Positions 9,055-18,825 are shown, counted from the first letter of the stretch. The stretch: DNA of 64,000 nt from Xanthocytophaga agilis (GCF_030068605.1 NZ_JASJOU010000004.1:124001-188000), one strand, 5' to 3'. Notes: generated by a model from the letters alone, not told the origin. Translations and numbers: made by a program.

Positions 9055-10545
9055 ATGCACAAATATACTGTATTGGCTGTAGATGATGGTCCTCACAATC
9101 TCCAGTTGGTGGCTTCGATTTTAAGTCCTTTCTACCGCCTATTACTTGCCGGCAATGGGGAAAAGGTTATGGAGGTTTGTATAGAAAAACAACCGGATTT
9201 GATTCTGCTTGATATTGTTTTACCTGGTATATCTGGATACGAACTGGCTGAACAAATAAAAGCAGAACCACAAACCCGTCATATTCCTATTATCTTTTTA
9301 ACAGTACATACCGATGAGGAAGCTATTGACAGAGCATTTCAGGCAGGAGGAGTAGATTATATTACCAAACCCTTTAAGGCAAAAGAGTTACTGGCCAGGG
9401 TCAAAACACAGCTGGATCTACACACCGCAGAAAAACGGCTACGGGAAGCCATTGACCTGGTACCTTACCGTCTTTTTGCTAAAGACCGGGAAGGTAAATT
9501 TATTCTGGCAAATCAGGCTACTGCTGATTTCTATGGCAAAAAGGTTGAAGAACTACTAAATCAGATAGAACCGCCATTGCCGAAGGGGTGGAAGTATCAG
9601 GTAACCCGCAATCTGAAAGACCCCATGCATCAGATTCCCGGCACGGTACATACCTATGAAGAACGGCTGACTATGCCAGACTGTCAAATGTGGTATTTTC
9701 AGACCAGTAAGGTGGCGTTTACGTTTTCAGGATCGCATCTTCCAGCTATGCTTGAAATTGCCATTGATGTGACAGAGCAGAAAAAAAGAGAGGAAGAAAT
9801 ACAGGAACTGAATGATCAAATATTAGCTCATAGCCAATACAAAGACAAGCTTCTTTCGTTGGTAGCTCATGATTTGATCACCTACGTATTCAATACGGAC
9901 ATGACCTTACAACTGTTACTCCGGAAAATCGATAATTTGTCAAAAGACGAAATAACAAAACGGTTAGTCAAGGTTCAGAAAAATACAGACGCAACCCAGA
10001 AGCTACTCTCGGACCTTATTGCCTGGTCTAAAACGCAGTTTAAGTCTATGACCTATACGCCTGTCATTGTGTATATAAGAGATGAATTTCAGAATTTGTC
10101 ACAACAGACAGACCTGTTGTGTCAGACGAAGGGAGTTTGCCTCATCAGTAAAGCCCCTTCTGATCTGCAGGTAGTAGCAGATATAGCTATGTTGCGGACT
10201 ATTTTAAGAAACCTTTTATCCAATGCACTCAAGTTTTCCAAAGAAGGAGATACAATTGTGCTTCAGGCGCGGGAAAAGGAAGGGAAAATTCTTATCTCGG
10301 TTACAGATCAGGGTACAGGAATTAGCGGAGAGCTGCTGGAGCTATTACGAAAGGGAAATAAGGAGCATATGACCACCTTTGGCACTCAGGGCGAAAAAGG
10401 TTCTGGTTTAGGGTTGAGCCTTATCAAAGCCTTCATTGAAATGCATGGAGGTGGTCTGGAAATCGAAAGTGAGCAGGGAAAAGGAAGTGTCTTTACGTTT
10501 TCATTGTCTGCTGTTACCCAAAATCAGTTTGCACATAAGGCATAG
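9055..10545 (+). CDS. Response regulator-PAS-histidine kinase fusion
   Basis: 496 residues, cytoplasmic. The receiver comes first (VDDGPHN acidic pocket, Asp53 in LILLDIVLPG, Lys in YITKPFK), then a PAS domain (~130-250, YRLFAKDREGKFILANQ), a short coiled coil, a HisKA-type dimerisation region with His272 in LVAHDL, and a HATPase with GSGLGLSLIKAF near the end. The His motif is the HDL type rather than HELRTP. The receiver-first order is typical of kinases that receive a signal from an upstream kinase; the 29-base gap after the hybrid kinase at 7013-9025 makes a relay between them plausible. Confidence 0.9.
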   Translation: MHKYTVLAVDDGPHNLQLVASILSPFYRLLLAGNGEKVMEVCIEKQPDLILLDIVLPGISGYELAEQIKAEPQTRHIPIIFLTVHTDEEAIDRAFQAGGVDYITKPFKAKELLARVKTQLDLHTAEKRLREAIDLVPYRLFAKDREGKFILANQATADFYGKKVEELLNQIEPPLPKGWKYQVTRNLKDPMHQIPGTVHTYEERLTMPDCQMWYFQTSKVAFTFSGSHLPAMLEIAIDVTEQKKREEEIQELNDQILAHSQYKDKLLSLVAHDLITYVFNTDMTLQLLLRKIDNLSKDEITKRLVKVQKNTDATQKLLSDLIAWSKTQFKSMTYTPVIVYIRDEFQNLSQQTDLLCQTKGVCLISKAPSDLQVVADIAMLRTILRNLLSNALKFSKEGDTIVLQAREKEGKILISVTDQGTGISGELLELLRKGNKEHMTTFGTQGEKGSGLGLSLIKAFIEMHGGGLEIESEQGKGSVFTFSLSAVTQNQFAHKA

Positions 10546-10596
10546 TATAGACAGATAACGCCTATCTCTATCTTCTCAAACTGATACATTTTGAAA

Positions 10597-10640
10597 ACTG
10601 CCAGCAGAAGAAGCCTTGGGCTTTCTTCTGTTCTGGCAGT
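10597..10640. terminator. Bidirectional hairpin between convergent genes
   Basis: ACTGCCAG-CAGAAGAA-GCC pairs with its complement ending at 10640, with two small bulges and a tight loop. It lies between the plus-strand kinase (ends 10545) and the minus-strand sensor (ends 10676) and can serve both. Confidence 0.65.
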
Positions 10641-10675
10641 ATCAGCGGTGGTTAACAGGTGTTTCTTGTTTCTTT

Positions 10676-12640
10676 TTAAAAGGAATATGGATTGGTAGTT
10701 TGAATAGACGAAAGCGAAATTCGCTGTATGGAATTATGTATAGAAGGAACTTCTATCAGGATGTATTTCAGAATATCTCCCTGATTGTTCCGGATAGGAG
10801 AGAGGCTGCTTTCGGCCCAATAGCCTTTGCCATCACTGGTCCGGTTTCTAATAATAGCCTGGAATGGTTCGCCAGCCTGCAGATTCTCCTGATAACTGGT
10901 ACCCAACTGGTCAATCGTTTCCTTGCTCCACAAGTACACATAGGGTTTGCCAACCAGTTCCTCTTTTGTAAATTTAGTTGTTTCCACTAACATTTGATTG
11001 CAGTCAGTGATCACACCCTGCGGATCAAGTTCGGCCCAGATACCTGTAGTCCCCAATACGTCTTTGTATGTTTTGATTTCCCAATCCAGGTATTTCCTTT
11101 GTTCTTTCTCTTCTTTCATAAGTAGTAGTGCCTGTTCCTGAGTAGCCTGCAACTCTTCCATATTCTGTCGGATTTCTTCTTCCTGGGCTTTCAGTTCTTC
11201 TGCCTGTTGCTGAGATTGCTGCAAGAGTTCCAGTGTTCTGGCTGTGGTACGAAAAGTTGAGATCGATAGTGCCAGAGACTCTGCCAGCTTTTCAATAAAT
11301 TGAACCTTGTATGGCTCTATTTCTTTAAACGCAGCAATCTCCAATACTCCCAGTACCATCTCGTCCAGCTTTAGCGGCACAATGAGAATACAGTTGGGCG
11401 TAGCATGTCCAAGTCCGGAACCAATCTCTATATAGTCATCCGGTACTTCTGTGAGATAGTATGTGCATTTTTCTCTGAGTACCTGTCCGGTCAGGCCTTC
11501 ATCTATCTGAATGTGCTTCTGGTGATGTTTTTTCCGTCCCCAGGCAAAACATGATGCCAAGGTCAGATACATCTCTTCCTCATTGGATTCATTCTGTGTT
11601 ACAAACAACGCACTTTGGTTTGCCTCCAGATAATGTGTAAGAAATACCAGTAGTTTGTCTCCCAGTTGCTGAAAATTCTCTCTGTATGTCTGTATGATTT
11701 CTGTCGCCTGTGTTATACCTTCATTCGCCCATTTCCGTTTTTTTTCTTCTTCTGCTACTGTGTGCAACTGATCCCTCATGGTAAGCAAAGATTGACCCAG
11801 TTGATCTTTATCGCTCGCCATCGTAAAGGACGAATCAAACTCTCCGTGTCCAATCTTTACTGCGAAAAGTGAGGCGGTCTTCATAAAGTCAGACAATCTG
11901 TGCAGATTTTGTGCGGTGAGTCCAACCTCGTCTTTACCAGGCAAACTTACCAGGTGGGAGAGGTCACCGGAAGAGAGGCGCTCTACATCGCTTTGCAGGG
12001 TTAGAATGGGTTTTCGTATATACTTTTCTGTGACCAGAAAGGCACATCCTACCAGAATAAGATTTGCTGTAAAAAGCAAGACCAGAAAGTGCTCAAATGA
12101 CTCCTGTTTTTCCTGGCTCTGAGTTACATAGATCTTGACCAATGCTATGTATTTGCGAACTAGTTCACCCGCATTGGCTTCGATAAAAGTAAGTGACGTT
12201 TCAGATGTTTCGTTGTGAGTTTCCAGTATATGAGACGCATGTTCCTTGTATTTTTTCCACAAGTCCTCTACCTCCAGAAGCAGAGGTGTAATGATTGCGG
12301 GTGCAGGCGGCAATGGGATCTCTGAGTTTACCTCAGGAGCTAGTCCTCCATGTTTAATCGCATAAAAAGAAGTATTAGCCTGTTCTATGGTTTTCTGAAG
12401 CTCAGTGGCGATGTTTTCTTTGTATTGCTTTTGTAAAATCTCAGATAAAAATGCAATACGTACAGTAAGCATGCGCTGCCGACCTACCACATCAATGGCG
12501 GTAGCATCACTTTTTTGCTTTTTGAGGTAGTAGGAAACGCTGAAAAGATTAAACAAGGCTATTATTACAAAGAAGATAAGGACAATACCAAGTTTTAATC
12601 GGATTGAGTAATCTTTGAAAGAAACTAAAGGCAAACCCAT
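10676..12640 (-). CDS. PilJ-type/HAMP/GAF/PAS membrane sensor without kinase domain
   Basis: 654 residues. TM1 (~16-36), then a four-helix periplasmic sensor of the PilJ/NarX type (signature DVVGRQRMLTVR), TM2 (~183-203), HAMP (~205-255), a GAF domain (~310-460), a strong Gln/Glu-rich coiled coil (~465-515), and a PAS domain (~520-640, GIWAELDPQGVITDCNQ). No HisKA, HATPase, GGDEF or methyl-accepting signalling domain is present, and the frame ends shortly after the PAS. It may signal by contact with the kinases encoded convergently at 7013-10545 or with the two receivers just upstream on its own strand. Domain calls are by motif; the signal is unknown. Confidence 0.85.
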   Translation of the reverse strand: MGLPLVSFKDYSIRLKLGIVLIFFVIIALFNLFSVSYYLKKQKSDATAIDVVGRQRMLTVRIAFLSEILQKQYKENIATELQKTIEQANTSFYAIKHGGLAPEVNSEIPLPPAPAIITPLLLEVEDLWKKYKEHASHILETHNETSETSLTFIEANAGELVRKYIALVKIYVTQSQEKQESFEHFLVLLFTANLILVGCAFLVTEKYIRKPILTLQSDVERLSSGDLSHLVSLPGKDEVGLTAQNLHRLSDFMKTASLFAVKIGHGEFDSSFTMASDKDQLGQSLLTMRDQLHTVAEEEKKRKWANEGITQATEIIQTYRENFQQLGDKLLVFLTHYLEANQSALFVTQNESNEEEMYLTLASCFAWGRKKHHQKHIQIDEGLTGQVLREKCTYYLTEVPDDYIEIGSGLGHATPNCILIVPLKLDEMVLGVLEIAAFKEIEPYKVQFIEKLAESLALSISTFRTTARTLELLQQSQQQAEELKAQEEEIRQNMEELQATQEQALLLMKEEKEQRKYLDWEIKTYKDVLGTTGIWAELDPQGVITDCNQMLVETTKFTKEELVGKPYVYLWSKETIDQLGTSYQENLQAGEPFQAIIRNRTSDGKGYWAESSLSPIRNNQGDILKYILIEVPSIHNSIQRISLSSIQTTNPYSF

Positions 12641-12876
12641 AACAATTTGTGTATAAATAAAAACAGATGTATTTTTTAAATTTTATTTATAGGTTGTCTT
12701 TGTTGGTGTGGTTTAGTATGCAGATTTGGTAGTAACGTATCTATATCAGATATACATGTGGTATTCCGGAAAGAAGTTACCACAGATACCTGTGTTTAAT
12801 ATAATTTGTCTGACGATCAGCAGGTATGGTAGTCTGTGAAAGCCATTTTGGTACTAGTCATCTTATCCTACACAAG

Positions 12877-13317
12877 CTATATCCTATCTGTCTTAACAGA
12901 AGAAAATGTAGGTATAGGTACTTCCTTATTTATTATCAATGATGGTAGGGTTCGGAATGCAAAAATAAATTGTTCGTAGTTAAGAGATTTTTCAAAAAAA
13001 TAATTGCCACCACTTGTTAGAAAAGCCTCTACAGTAGTTGCACTGGCTGAAGAGGAGTAGCCTGCTACGGGAATATGCCTGTATTCTTTCGTTTCCCGTA
13101 TCTCTGAAAGGAGCATCAGCCCATCTTTTCCAGGTAAGTGCATATCCAGTAGGATTACGGATATGGCAGGATGTTCAGATAGAAAAGCCATCAGTTCCTT
13201 TCCATCATTTACAATCCTATACTTCCAATCTGCAAAATAGGTGCTTAACATTCGTTTCAGGAGAAGTACCTCCTCTTTAGTATCTTCTGCTATTAACAAA
13301 TAAAAAGGAACTGATTT
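12877..13317 (-). CDS. Single-domain response regulator
   Basis: About 146 residues from ATG 13317 (MKSVPFYLLIAEDTKEE); a longer in-frame start adds 25 residues that do not belong to a receiver. Asp in ILLDMHLPGKDG, acidic AED, and a terminal Lys in NYFFEKSLNYEQF are present. The switch strand reads VAGYSSSASA, so Ser replaces the common Thr-Ala. It is a close paralogue of the receiver at 13433-13867: the two share AGYSS, a GG(D/N)YFFEK segment and similar loop spacing. The pair and the PilJ-type sensor run in the same direction, suggesting one signalling unit. Confidence 0.85.
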   Translation of the reverse strand, partial: KSVPFYLLIAEDTKEEVLLLKRMLSTYFADWKYRIVNDGKELMAFLSEHPAISVILLDMHLPGKDGLMLLSEIRETKEYRHIPVAGYSSSASATTVEAFLTSGGNYFFEKSLNYEQFIFAFRTLPSLIINKEVPIPTFSSVKTDRI

Positions 13318-13432
13318 CATTGGGTAAGCGATTAATATTTCTGCAAAATCTCCTACTGGTATAATTGGGAGTTTCCTGTTGATAAAAACCAATTAGGATA
13401 AAGAATATGTGTTGACAGTGAAATACTCGTAT

Positions 13433-13867
13433 TTAACTCCTGAAAGACTGTAAATATGTATGTGTTTTGATTGTCCTATTCGTATTTGGTTGTAAATAAG
13501 GAAGTTCTTTTAATTGTGCTACAATTTCATCGAGAGAATAGGGCTTTTCAAAGAAATAATCGCCTCCATTTTCCAGAAAGTTAGCAACAGCAGACGGACT
13601 ACAGGCTGATGAGTATCCCGCTATAGGTATCTGAGTGTACCAATGTAACTGACGTATTTCTGAAACGATCATTGTCCCATTGTTTACAACCAAATGCATA
13701 TCCAGTAAAATGAATGAGACAATTGATCCATTTGTGAGAAAGTCCATCAATTCATCATACTCACTGAGAAATAGAAATTTCCAGGAAGGGAAGTACTTTC
13801 TGAATATAATGGATAGAAGAGCCATCTCATCAGGATCATCTTCTACAATTAATAATGAAAACGCCAT
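13433..13867 (-). CDS. Single-domain response regulator, tandem paralogue
   Basis: About 144 residues from ATG 13867 (MAFSLLIVEDDPDEM). Hallmarks: acidic VEDD, the acceptor Asp in FILLDMHL, IAGYSSACSPSAV in place of the usual Thr-Ala strand, and Lys in YFFEKPYS. The loop after the acceptor Asp lacks the usual Pro-Gly (VVNNGTM). It lies upstream of the paralogue at 12877-13317 with a gap of about 115 bases. A tandem duplication is the simplest reading. No output domain. Confidence 0.85.
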   Translation of the reverse strand: MAFSLLIVEDDPDEMALLSIIFRKYFPSWKFLFLSEYDELMDFLTNGSIVSFILLDMHLVVNNGTMIVSEIRQLHWYTQIPIAGYSSACSPSAVANFLENGGDYFFEKPYSLDEIVAQLKELPYLQPNTNRTIKTHTYLQSFRS

Positions 13868-14186
13868 TGACTTGAATGTAAAGTGAACAAAGCATTGAAC
13901 CAAACAGATGAATAGGTGGGCATTTGTACAAATTTAGGTGAAGCTAAAAGCTGAAAAAGTGAGAAATCCTATTAGAATTAATGATAAAAATCATTGATAA
14001 GTTATCTGTTTTTTCTGATTGATGTTACCATGAAAGAACAGCATATTTGCTTTTATACTTTCAGCACTCCGATTTGTATAGTAAAAAATTTAGCGAAAGA
14101 TTGAGGAGAGATATGGAGGCTTTATGGTAGAGTGATAAGAATAGTGACAATGTAAATAATCAGTAAAAAATATGACATTTATCAAC

Positions 14187-14215
14187 TTTCTGCCTTTGTA
14201 GGGCTTCTATATTTG
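14187..14215 (+). promoter_or_regulatory. Possible Bacteroidota-type promoter
   Basis: TATATTTG at 14208-14215 matches the TAnnTTTG -7 box; TTTC at 14187-14190, 17 bases upstream, is one change from the TTTG -33 box. Transcription would begin near 14222, leaving a leader of about 10 bases for the gene at 14232. Confidence 0.4.
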
Positions 14216-14231
14216 ATATACATAAAAAGTA

Positions 14232-14537
14232 TTGGTTATGAGGTATTTATCTATTCCCGTTTTTGCTAAAAACAGTTCTGTAGAAGTAACTTATTGTCAT
14301 TTCTTTTTGAAAAAAAGACTGATGTGCATGGCGATTGGAGATAATATTATGAAATATGGCTTTGCAGATGAGATGTTACCGCAAGTAGAAGGCGTACGAT
14401 ACTATTGTATTGGTACTTTAGATGAAATGGGACCTAGCCTGCAAACAGAAATAATTCAAATACTAAAACTGGAGGACTGGGACTTTAGTATATGTGATAA
14501 CCCTTCCATTGTCATTCTTTCATCAACTGCATCATAA
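14232..14537 (+). CDS. Small hypothetical protein, paralogue of the gene at 6191
   Basis: 101 residues, soluble. Compared with the product at 6191-6487 it keeps TYCHFFLKKR, MAIG...KYG, LPQVEGVRYYCIGTLDE, EIIQIL, DWDF and NPSIVIL, at roughly one third identity along the whole length. The family is not one I can name. Its position just outside the receiver pair, with the other copy outside the kinase pair, frames the sensory cluster. A likely promoter precedes it. Confidence 0.65.
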   Translation: MVMRYLSIPVFAKNSSVEVTYCHFFLKKRLMCMAIGDNIMKYGFADEMLPQVEGVRYYCIGTLDEMGPSLQTEIIQILKLEDWDFSICDNPSIVILSSTAS

Positions 14538-14983
14538 GGTGGCTCTATCTGATTACGGTTATAAGATGAGTCGTATTATAAGTAATAGGACTGAATAGGT
14601 GACTACTCTGCTAGCTGCTGTATTGGCTAACTATTGATAATTTGGATTTGTTTTGATGTTTACACAAAAATTATAATAGGCATAAAAAAATTATCTTCAA
14701 CCGTATATTTCTGGTTACTTATTTGAGAAATAGCAGTATTCATGGTAACACTGTCTTTCTTTGATTCAGAACCATAGAAATAGCCATTTTTCCATACTAC
14801 TATTCCACCAAACAACCTTCTTCAAGGAATATATTGACCTTCTTTGTCTCTATGAAGTTAGGTTAGTAAATCTGGTAGCAAATTAGTGTTTGATTCGATA
14901 GATCCATACTATTCAGATCTATGTCTGATTTATCAGCGAAAAGCATTTTGTATATACAATCCTGAAGATATACTAATAATACA
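14538..14983. other. Intergenic gap, nothing recognised
   Basis: 446 bases of AT-rich DNA between two small genes. No gene, repeat or clear promoter box was seen on either strand. Confidence 0.35.
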
Positions 14984-15277
14984 ATGGAATCCGAATCTTA
15001 TATACGGATAAGTATTTTTCGCTCCCCTCTACAAGGAGATAAGATTTTTTATGAGAAAAAAGAACTGATCTGGCAGATAGATATCCCCCGATGGCTTTAT
15101 GAACGAAGATACCGGACAATTAACTGGATCTATGCCCGTTTTGAGTATTTTAACCCTGACTTTTATGTAAGCTTATATTATCTTAACCATGAACTGGAAA
15201 CTCGTATTTCGAGGAATACAGGTTTAAACGCAGATCCAAATACACTGTCTGCAAAAGATAATGGTATTAGACAATAG
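14984..15277 (+). CDS. Small hypothetical protein
   Basis: 97 residues rich in Tyr, Arg and Glu, with a basic/aromatic centre (PRWLYERRYRTINWIYARFEYF). No signal peptide, membrane segment or known motif. The amino-acid composition is protein-like and unlike the AT-rich translations of nearby non-coding frames, which is the main support. It stands alone between two gaps, about 450 bases after the small paralogue. Confidence 0.4.
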   Translation: MESESYIRISIFRSPLQGDKIFYEKKELIWQIDIPRWLYERRYRTINWIYARFEYFNPDFYVSLYYLNHELETRISRNTGLNADPNTLSAKDNGIRQ

Positions 15278-15595
15278 TATTTTTATCTCCTTGCCTCACT
15301 CTTCACTAGTCGAAAAGAGTTACATTACTCCGCTATAAAGAAGGTAAGAATTCCATTTATCTTGAATTGTTTGTGTAGGATTGGCCGTGGATGGAAGGGT
15401 CTGACTTTTGCGTTTGTATCCCTTTACCCTAGCTAAGGAATGAGTGTTTTGTATATAGGAAGAGTGGTTTTTATAAGTATCTGGCTGTTAGTCGATTAAA
15501 AGGAATAAGTCTTGCCTCTTGATAAAGATTTGCCTTTTTGTAACTTTAGTCCCTATAGATATAAAACAGGCATTTTTACGAGTTACCGACAATTC
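15278..15595. other. Gap carrying a 19-base repeat of the 3575 terminator region
   Basis: GTCTGACTTTTGCGTTTGT at 15399-15417 is identical to 3575-3593. The preceding bases (GGCCGTGGA here, GGCCATGGA there) also resemble each other, with different spacing. No gene is supported here. Confidence 0.4.
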
Positions 15596-16274
15596 ATGAA
15601 ACAAACTTTCTACCTACTGATTTCCAGTCTGATTTTCCTGACCTCATGTTCGGGATGCCAATCCGGCTTTGACCATTTTTCGCCCATTCCAGTTTTTAAT
15701 CCAGGCGATTTCTGGCTGGACAACTTTGATGAGAGAGTTACAAAATGCCATTATATATGATGACAAGATATACTGCAATACAATCGATGTTAGGGGTAAT
15801 AAAAACTTTCTGTATTGTCTGAACCCAGTTAATGGACTGGTAGTCTGGCGAGCGCCTGTTACAGAGTATGCTACTCAACCCGTATTTCTTTGTGATGATG
15901 TTATAATCTATTGTTCCTTTATGGGAAATATCTCTGCATTTAACAAACAGGGGAAAGTGATCTGGCAAGCTAAGTTCAACTCCTCATATGGAGGTCATTG
16001 GGTTGATACAACTCATTCAACGTTGCTTGTAAAGACTGTTTACTGGAAAGATGTTGTCACGTATGCTATTAAGTCCGGGAAAGTGCTTTCAGAAGTTAAG
16101 AGTGATTCGTTGCAAAAGGTGATAGCAGAGAATAGTAAAAATGCATATCCGATGCCAAAAAAGCAATACCGGTTTGAAAGAATGGGACGGAAATATGTGC
16201 TTACCTGCGAACCGGAGGAAAGAAGGGGATATAAGAAAGAATATAAGATTGATATACAAAAACATCGCTTATGA
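15596..16274 (+). pseudogene. Frameshifted lipoprotein with PQQ-like propeller repeats
   Basis: The ATG at 15596 opens a lipoprotein signal peptide (LISSLIFLTSCSGC) continuing to about 15745, where the frame reaches a stop at 15760. The protein resumes in the next frame as AIIYDDKIYCNT and runs to 16274. Removing one T in AAATGCC near 15748 joins the halves as DERVTKAIIYDDKI. The second part has PQQ-like repeat signatures (LYCLNPVNGLVVWRAP, ISAFNKQGKVIWQAKF), typical of outer-envelope beta-propeller lipoproteins. It is either a real frameshift mutation or a sequencing error; the flanking frames are otherwise intact. Confidence 0.65.
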
Positions 16275-16417
16275 GTTTTTGTCGAATGCACAGGTAGATG
16301 CAATAGAAATGAACCCAGCGAGGTAATTCTCTATGGGTTATTCTATTGAAGAGTTTAAAGAAGATTTCTAGTATTGGTAATACCATAGATAATAGAAACC
16401 GTTTCAAACAGACAACT

Positions 16418-17554
16418 ATGCTAAAACGACTTACCCTATTCGGAATTATTTGTGTGTTGATCAGCCTCAGCTGTTCCACAGCTAAAAGGCCAGCAAAAAA
16501 CGAGAGCAGTGCCTTTGGTGAAATTGAAACATTTCTTCAGTCATTGATTGACACAGGAGGCATTCCGGGTATCACCATAGCCATCACAAACGGATCGGAT
16601 ATTGTGTATAGTAAGGCTTTTGGGGTGACCAATATAGAGACTAAAGAAAAGTTAGAGCCCAAACACATTTTTCATATTGCGTCTGTCTCCAAAACATTTG
16701 TAGCTACTGCTGTCATGCAGCTCTATGAGAAGGGGAAGCTTGATGTCAACCAACCGCTGATTACTTATCTGCCTTATTTCAAGCTAAACGATGAACGCTA
16801 TAAAAACATTACCATCCGGCAAATGCTCAATCATACTTCTGGGCTGCCGGATGTGGAAGATTATGAGTGGGAAAAAGCTACCTCTGATGAAGGTGCTGCA
16901 GAGCGCTACACCCGAAGCTTGACTGACAGTAAATTGATCAGTGCTCCGGGAGCGGAGTTCCATTATAGCAACATGGCCTTTGATATCATGGCTGATCTGA
17001 TTGCGAAGGTGTCTGGTATGTCATTTGAAAAATATGTAAAGGAGAATATCCTTTTACCCCTTGAAATGAACGAGAGTAGCTTCTATGCGCCTGAAATACA
17101 GAAGGACTTGCGTACAAGCCCACATATAGGCCATCCTCCGAAAGTGAGTTCTGTATACCCCTACAACCGAATGCATGCACCCAGCTCGACATTAAACACA
17201 AACGTGCTGGAAATGTCACATTGGGCTATTGCCAATATGAATAATGGAAGATATAAGTCTACTCAGATTCTTTCTCCTGCCACACATGCTATGATGCTGA
17301 CCCCCACTTTTGTGTCCAACAAAGAACGTAAAGTATCCATAGGCTTAAGCTGGTTTATGTATTCATATCAGGGACTGATGAATTATGAACATGGAGGCGG
17401 TGATCTGGGGTATAGAAGCATGCTAACATTGATTCCGGAAAAGAAAATCGGAATTATCATACTCTGCAATTCTGAAGAAATCCATATGTATGATACCCGG
17501 AATAAGGTGAGAGATATCTTGCTTGCAAGCTCTGGTAAGACGACTTCGCACTAA
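16418..17554 (+). CDS. Serine hydrolase of the beta-lactamase/penicillin-binding class C family, lipoprotein
   Basis: About 378 residues from ATG 16418, where a lipoprotein signal begins (LTLFGIICVLISLSCS); an earlier in-frame start would bury the signal peptide. The catalytic SxxK is in HIASVSKTF, the second motif YxN is FHYSNMAFD, and the third is YEHGGGDLGYRS. These are the marks of class C-like serine hydrolases that cleave D-Ala peptides, esters or lactams; the substrate cannot be told from sequence. It follows the broken propeller lipoprotein and stands alone. A 7-bp hairpin (17658-17664 with 17679-17685) lies downstream. Confidence 0.85.
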   Translation: MLKRLTLFGIICVLISLSCSTAKRPAKNESSAFGEIETFLQSLIDTGGIPGITIAITNGSDIVYSKAFGVTNIETKEKLEPKHIFHIASVSKTFVATAVMQLYEKGKLDVNQPLITYLPYFKLNDERYKNITIRQMLNHTSGLPDVEDYEWEKATSDEGAAERYTRSLTDSKLISAPGAEFHYSNMAFDIMADLIAKVSGMSFEKYVKENILLPLEMNESSFYAPEIQKDLRTSPHIGHPPKVSSVYPYNRMHAPSSTLNTNVLEMSHWAIANMNNGRYKSTQILSPATHAMMLTPTFVSNKERKVSIGLSWFMYSYQGLMNYEHGGGDLGYRSMLTLIPEKKIGIIILCNSEEIHMYDTRNKVRDILLASSGKTTSH

Positions 17555-17833
17555 ATACCCGGAGGTTACTACCATACATCAGAAGGAAATACAAAAAGCT
17601 GTATATAAAAATACAAAGCCTGATACAGGTATGCAGTGTATTATAGCAATCGTTAGTGGTCATTGTACAATGTTCACGAATGACCAATAATGTATAACAG
17701 CTAAAAATAGCTACGGGAATGATAATTGCAGCCTTTTTGGTGAGTAGCCTAATTGAGGCTTGTAAAAAATCTGCTCGTTGAGCTCCTTTACGAATAGTTT
17801 AGATATCCTTTTAGACAATCGCTATTTTTGTAA

Positions 17834-18724
17834 ATGATCGAATCACAACCGATACATGTTTTCGCACCTCAGGCACTGGAGGTCAAAGATCCAGCTGCGG
17901 GTTATTTTGCTGCCGTTCGTCTGGATGATTTTTCGGCTGAAAGTGTAGCAGCAACAACTGTTTACAGTCGCAAGGACTTTTATAAGATATCACTAGTGAC
18001 TGGAAATAGCTCCTATTATTATCAGGATAATGAATACAAGATACATACTGGCGAATGGGTTCTGGTTTTTACCAATTGTGAAACCCCTTACCGGTGGGAA
18101 ATACATGAAGGTAGTTGTAGTGGGTACAGCTGTATGTTCACCGAAGATTTCCTTCCGTTACATACCTATATTCGTCCCACAGACTGGGCTGTTTTCAATG
18201 GGAGTGCCCAATCGGTGTTTAAACTGACTGACAAAGAAAGAGCATTTTTTGCGGATCTTTTTCAGAAAATGATTACCGAGCAAGCTTCAGCCTATGCCTA
18301 TAAATATGACCTGTTGTTTATATATGTACTAGAATGCATCCATGGTGCATTAAAACTACAACCTGACTCCATGCCACGCAGTCAGACGGCTGCAAGCCGG
18401 CTCACAGAAGCCTTCAAAAACCTGCTGTCAGGTCAGTTTCCGCTACTATACCCACATCAGCAACTCACCCTACGGACGGCACAACACTATGCAGACAAGC
18501 TATCTGTACATACCAATTATCTGAATAGAGCACTGAAGGAGGTGACAGGTAAAACCACCACCCAACTGATTAATGAACGACTGATGCAGGAAGCGCGTGC
18601 CTTACTTATTCATTCCAACTGGAGTATCAGCCAGATTAGTACTAGTCTGGGTTTTGAGGAACCTACACATTTTGCCAGAGCCTTTCGCACACATACAGGT
18701 CAATCTCCGTCTTCCTTTCGCTGA
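17834..18724 (+). CDS. AraC family transcriptional regulator
   Basis: 296 residues. The N-terminal ~150 residues form a cupin-like sensor half (SYYYQDNEYKIHTGEWVLVF). The C-terminal ~100 residues are the two helix-turn-helix units: YADKLSVHTNYLNRALKEV and ISTSLGFEEPTHFARAFRTH, ending with the SPSSFR signature. The next gene, a short-chain dehydrogenase at 18826, is co-directional and a likely target. A TATTTTTG box at 17823-17830 lies so close to the start that either the transcript has almost no leader or the start is elsewhere. Confidence 0.9.
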   Translation: MIESQPIHVFAPQALEVKDPAAGYFAAVRLDDFSAESVAATTVYSRKDFYKISLVTGNSSYYYQDNEYKIHTGEWVLVFTNCETPYRWEIHEGSCSGYSCMFTEDFLPLHTYIRPTDWAVFNGSAQSVFKLTDKERAFFADLFQKMITEQASAYAYKYDLLFIYVLECIHGALKLQPDSMPRSQTAASRLTEAFKNLLSGQFPLLYPHQQLTLRTAQHYADKLSVHTNYLNRALKEVTGKTTTQLINERLMQEARALLIHSNWSISQISTSLGFEEPTHFARAFRTHTGQSPSSFR

Positions 18725-18825
18725 TAGTTTGATTTGGGTCCGTATTGGTTTGAATCAGGTTAGCATCTACCACGAGGTGCACCCTAATTTTGTATGGTAA
18801 TACATTCATTAAAAGACGATACAAA

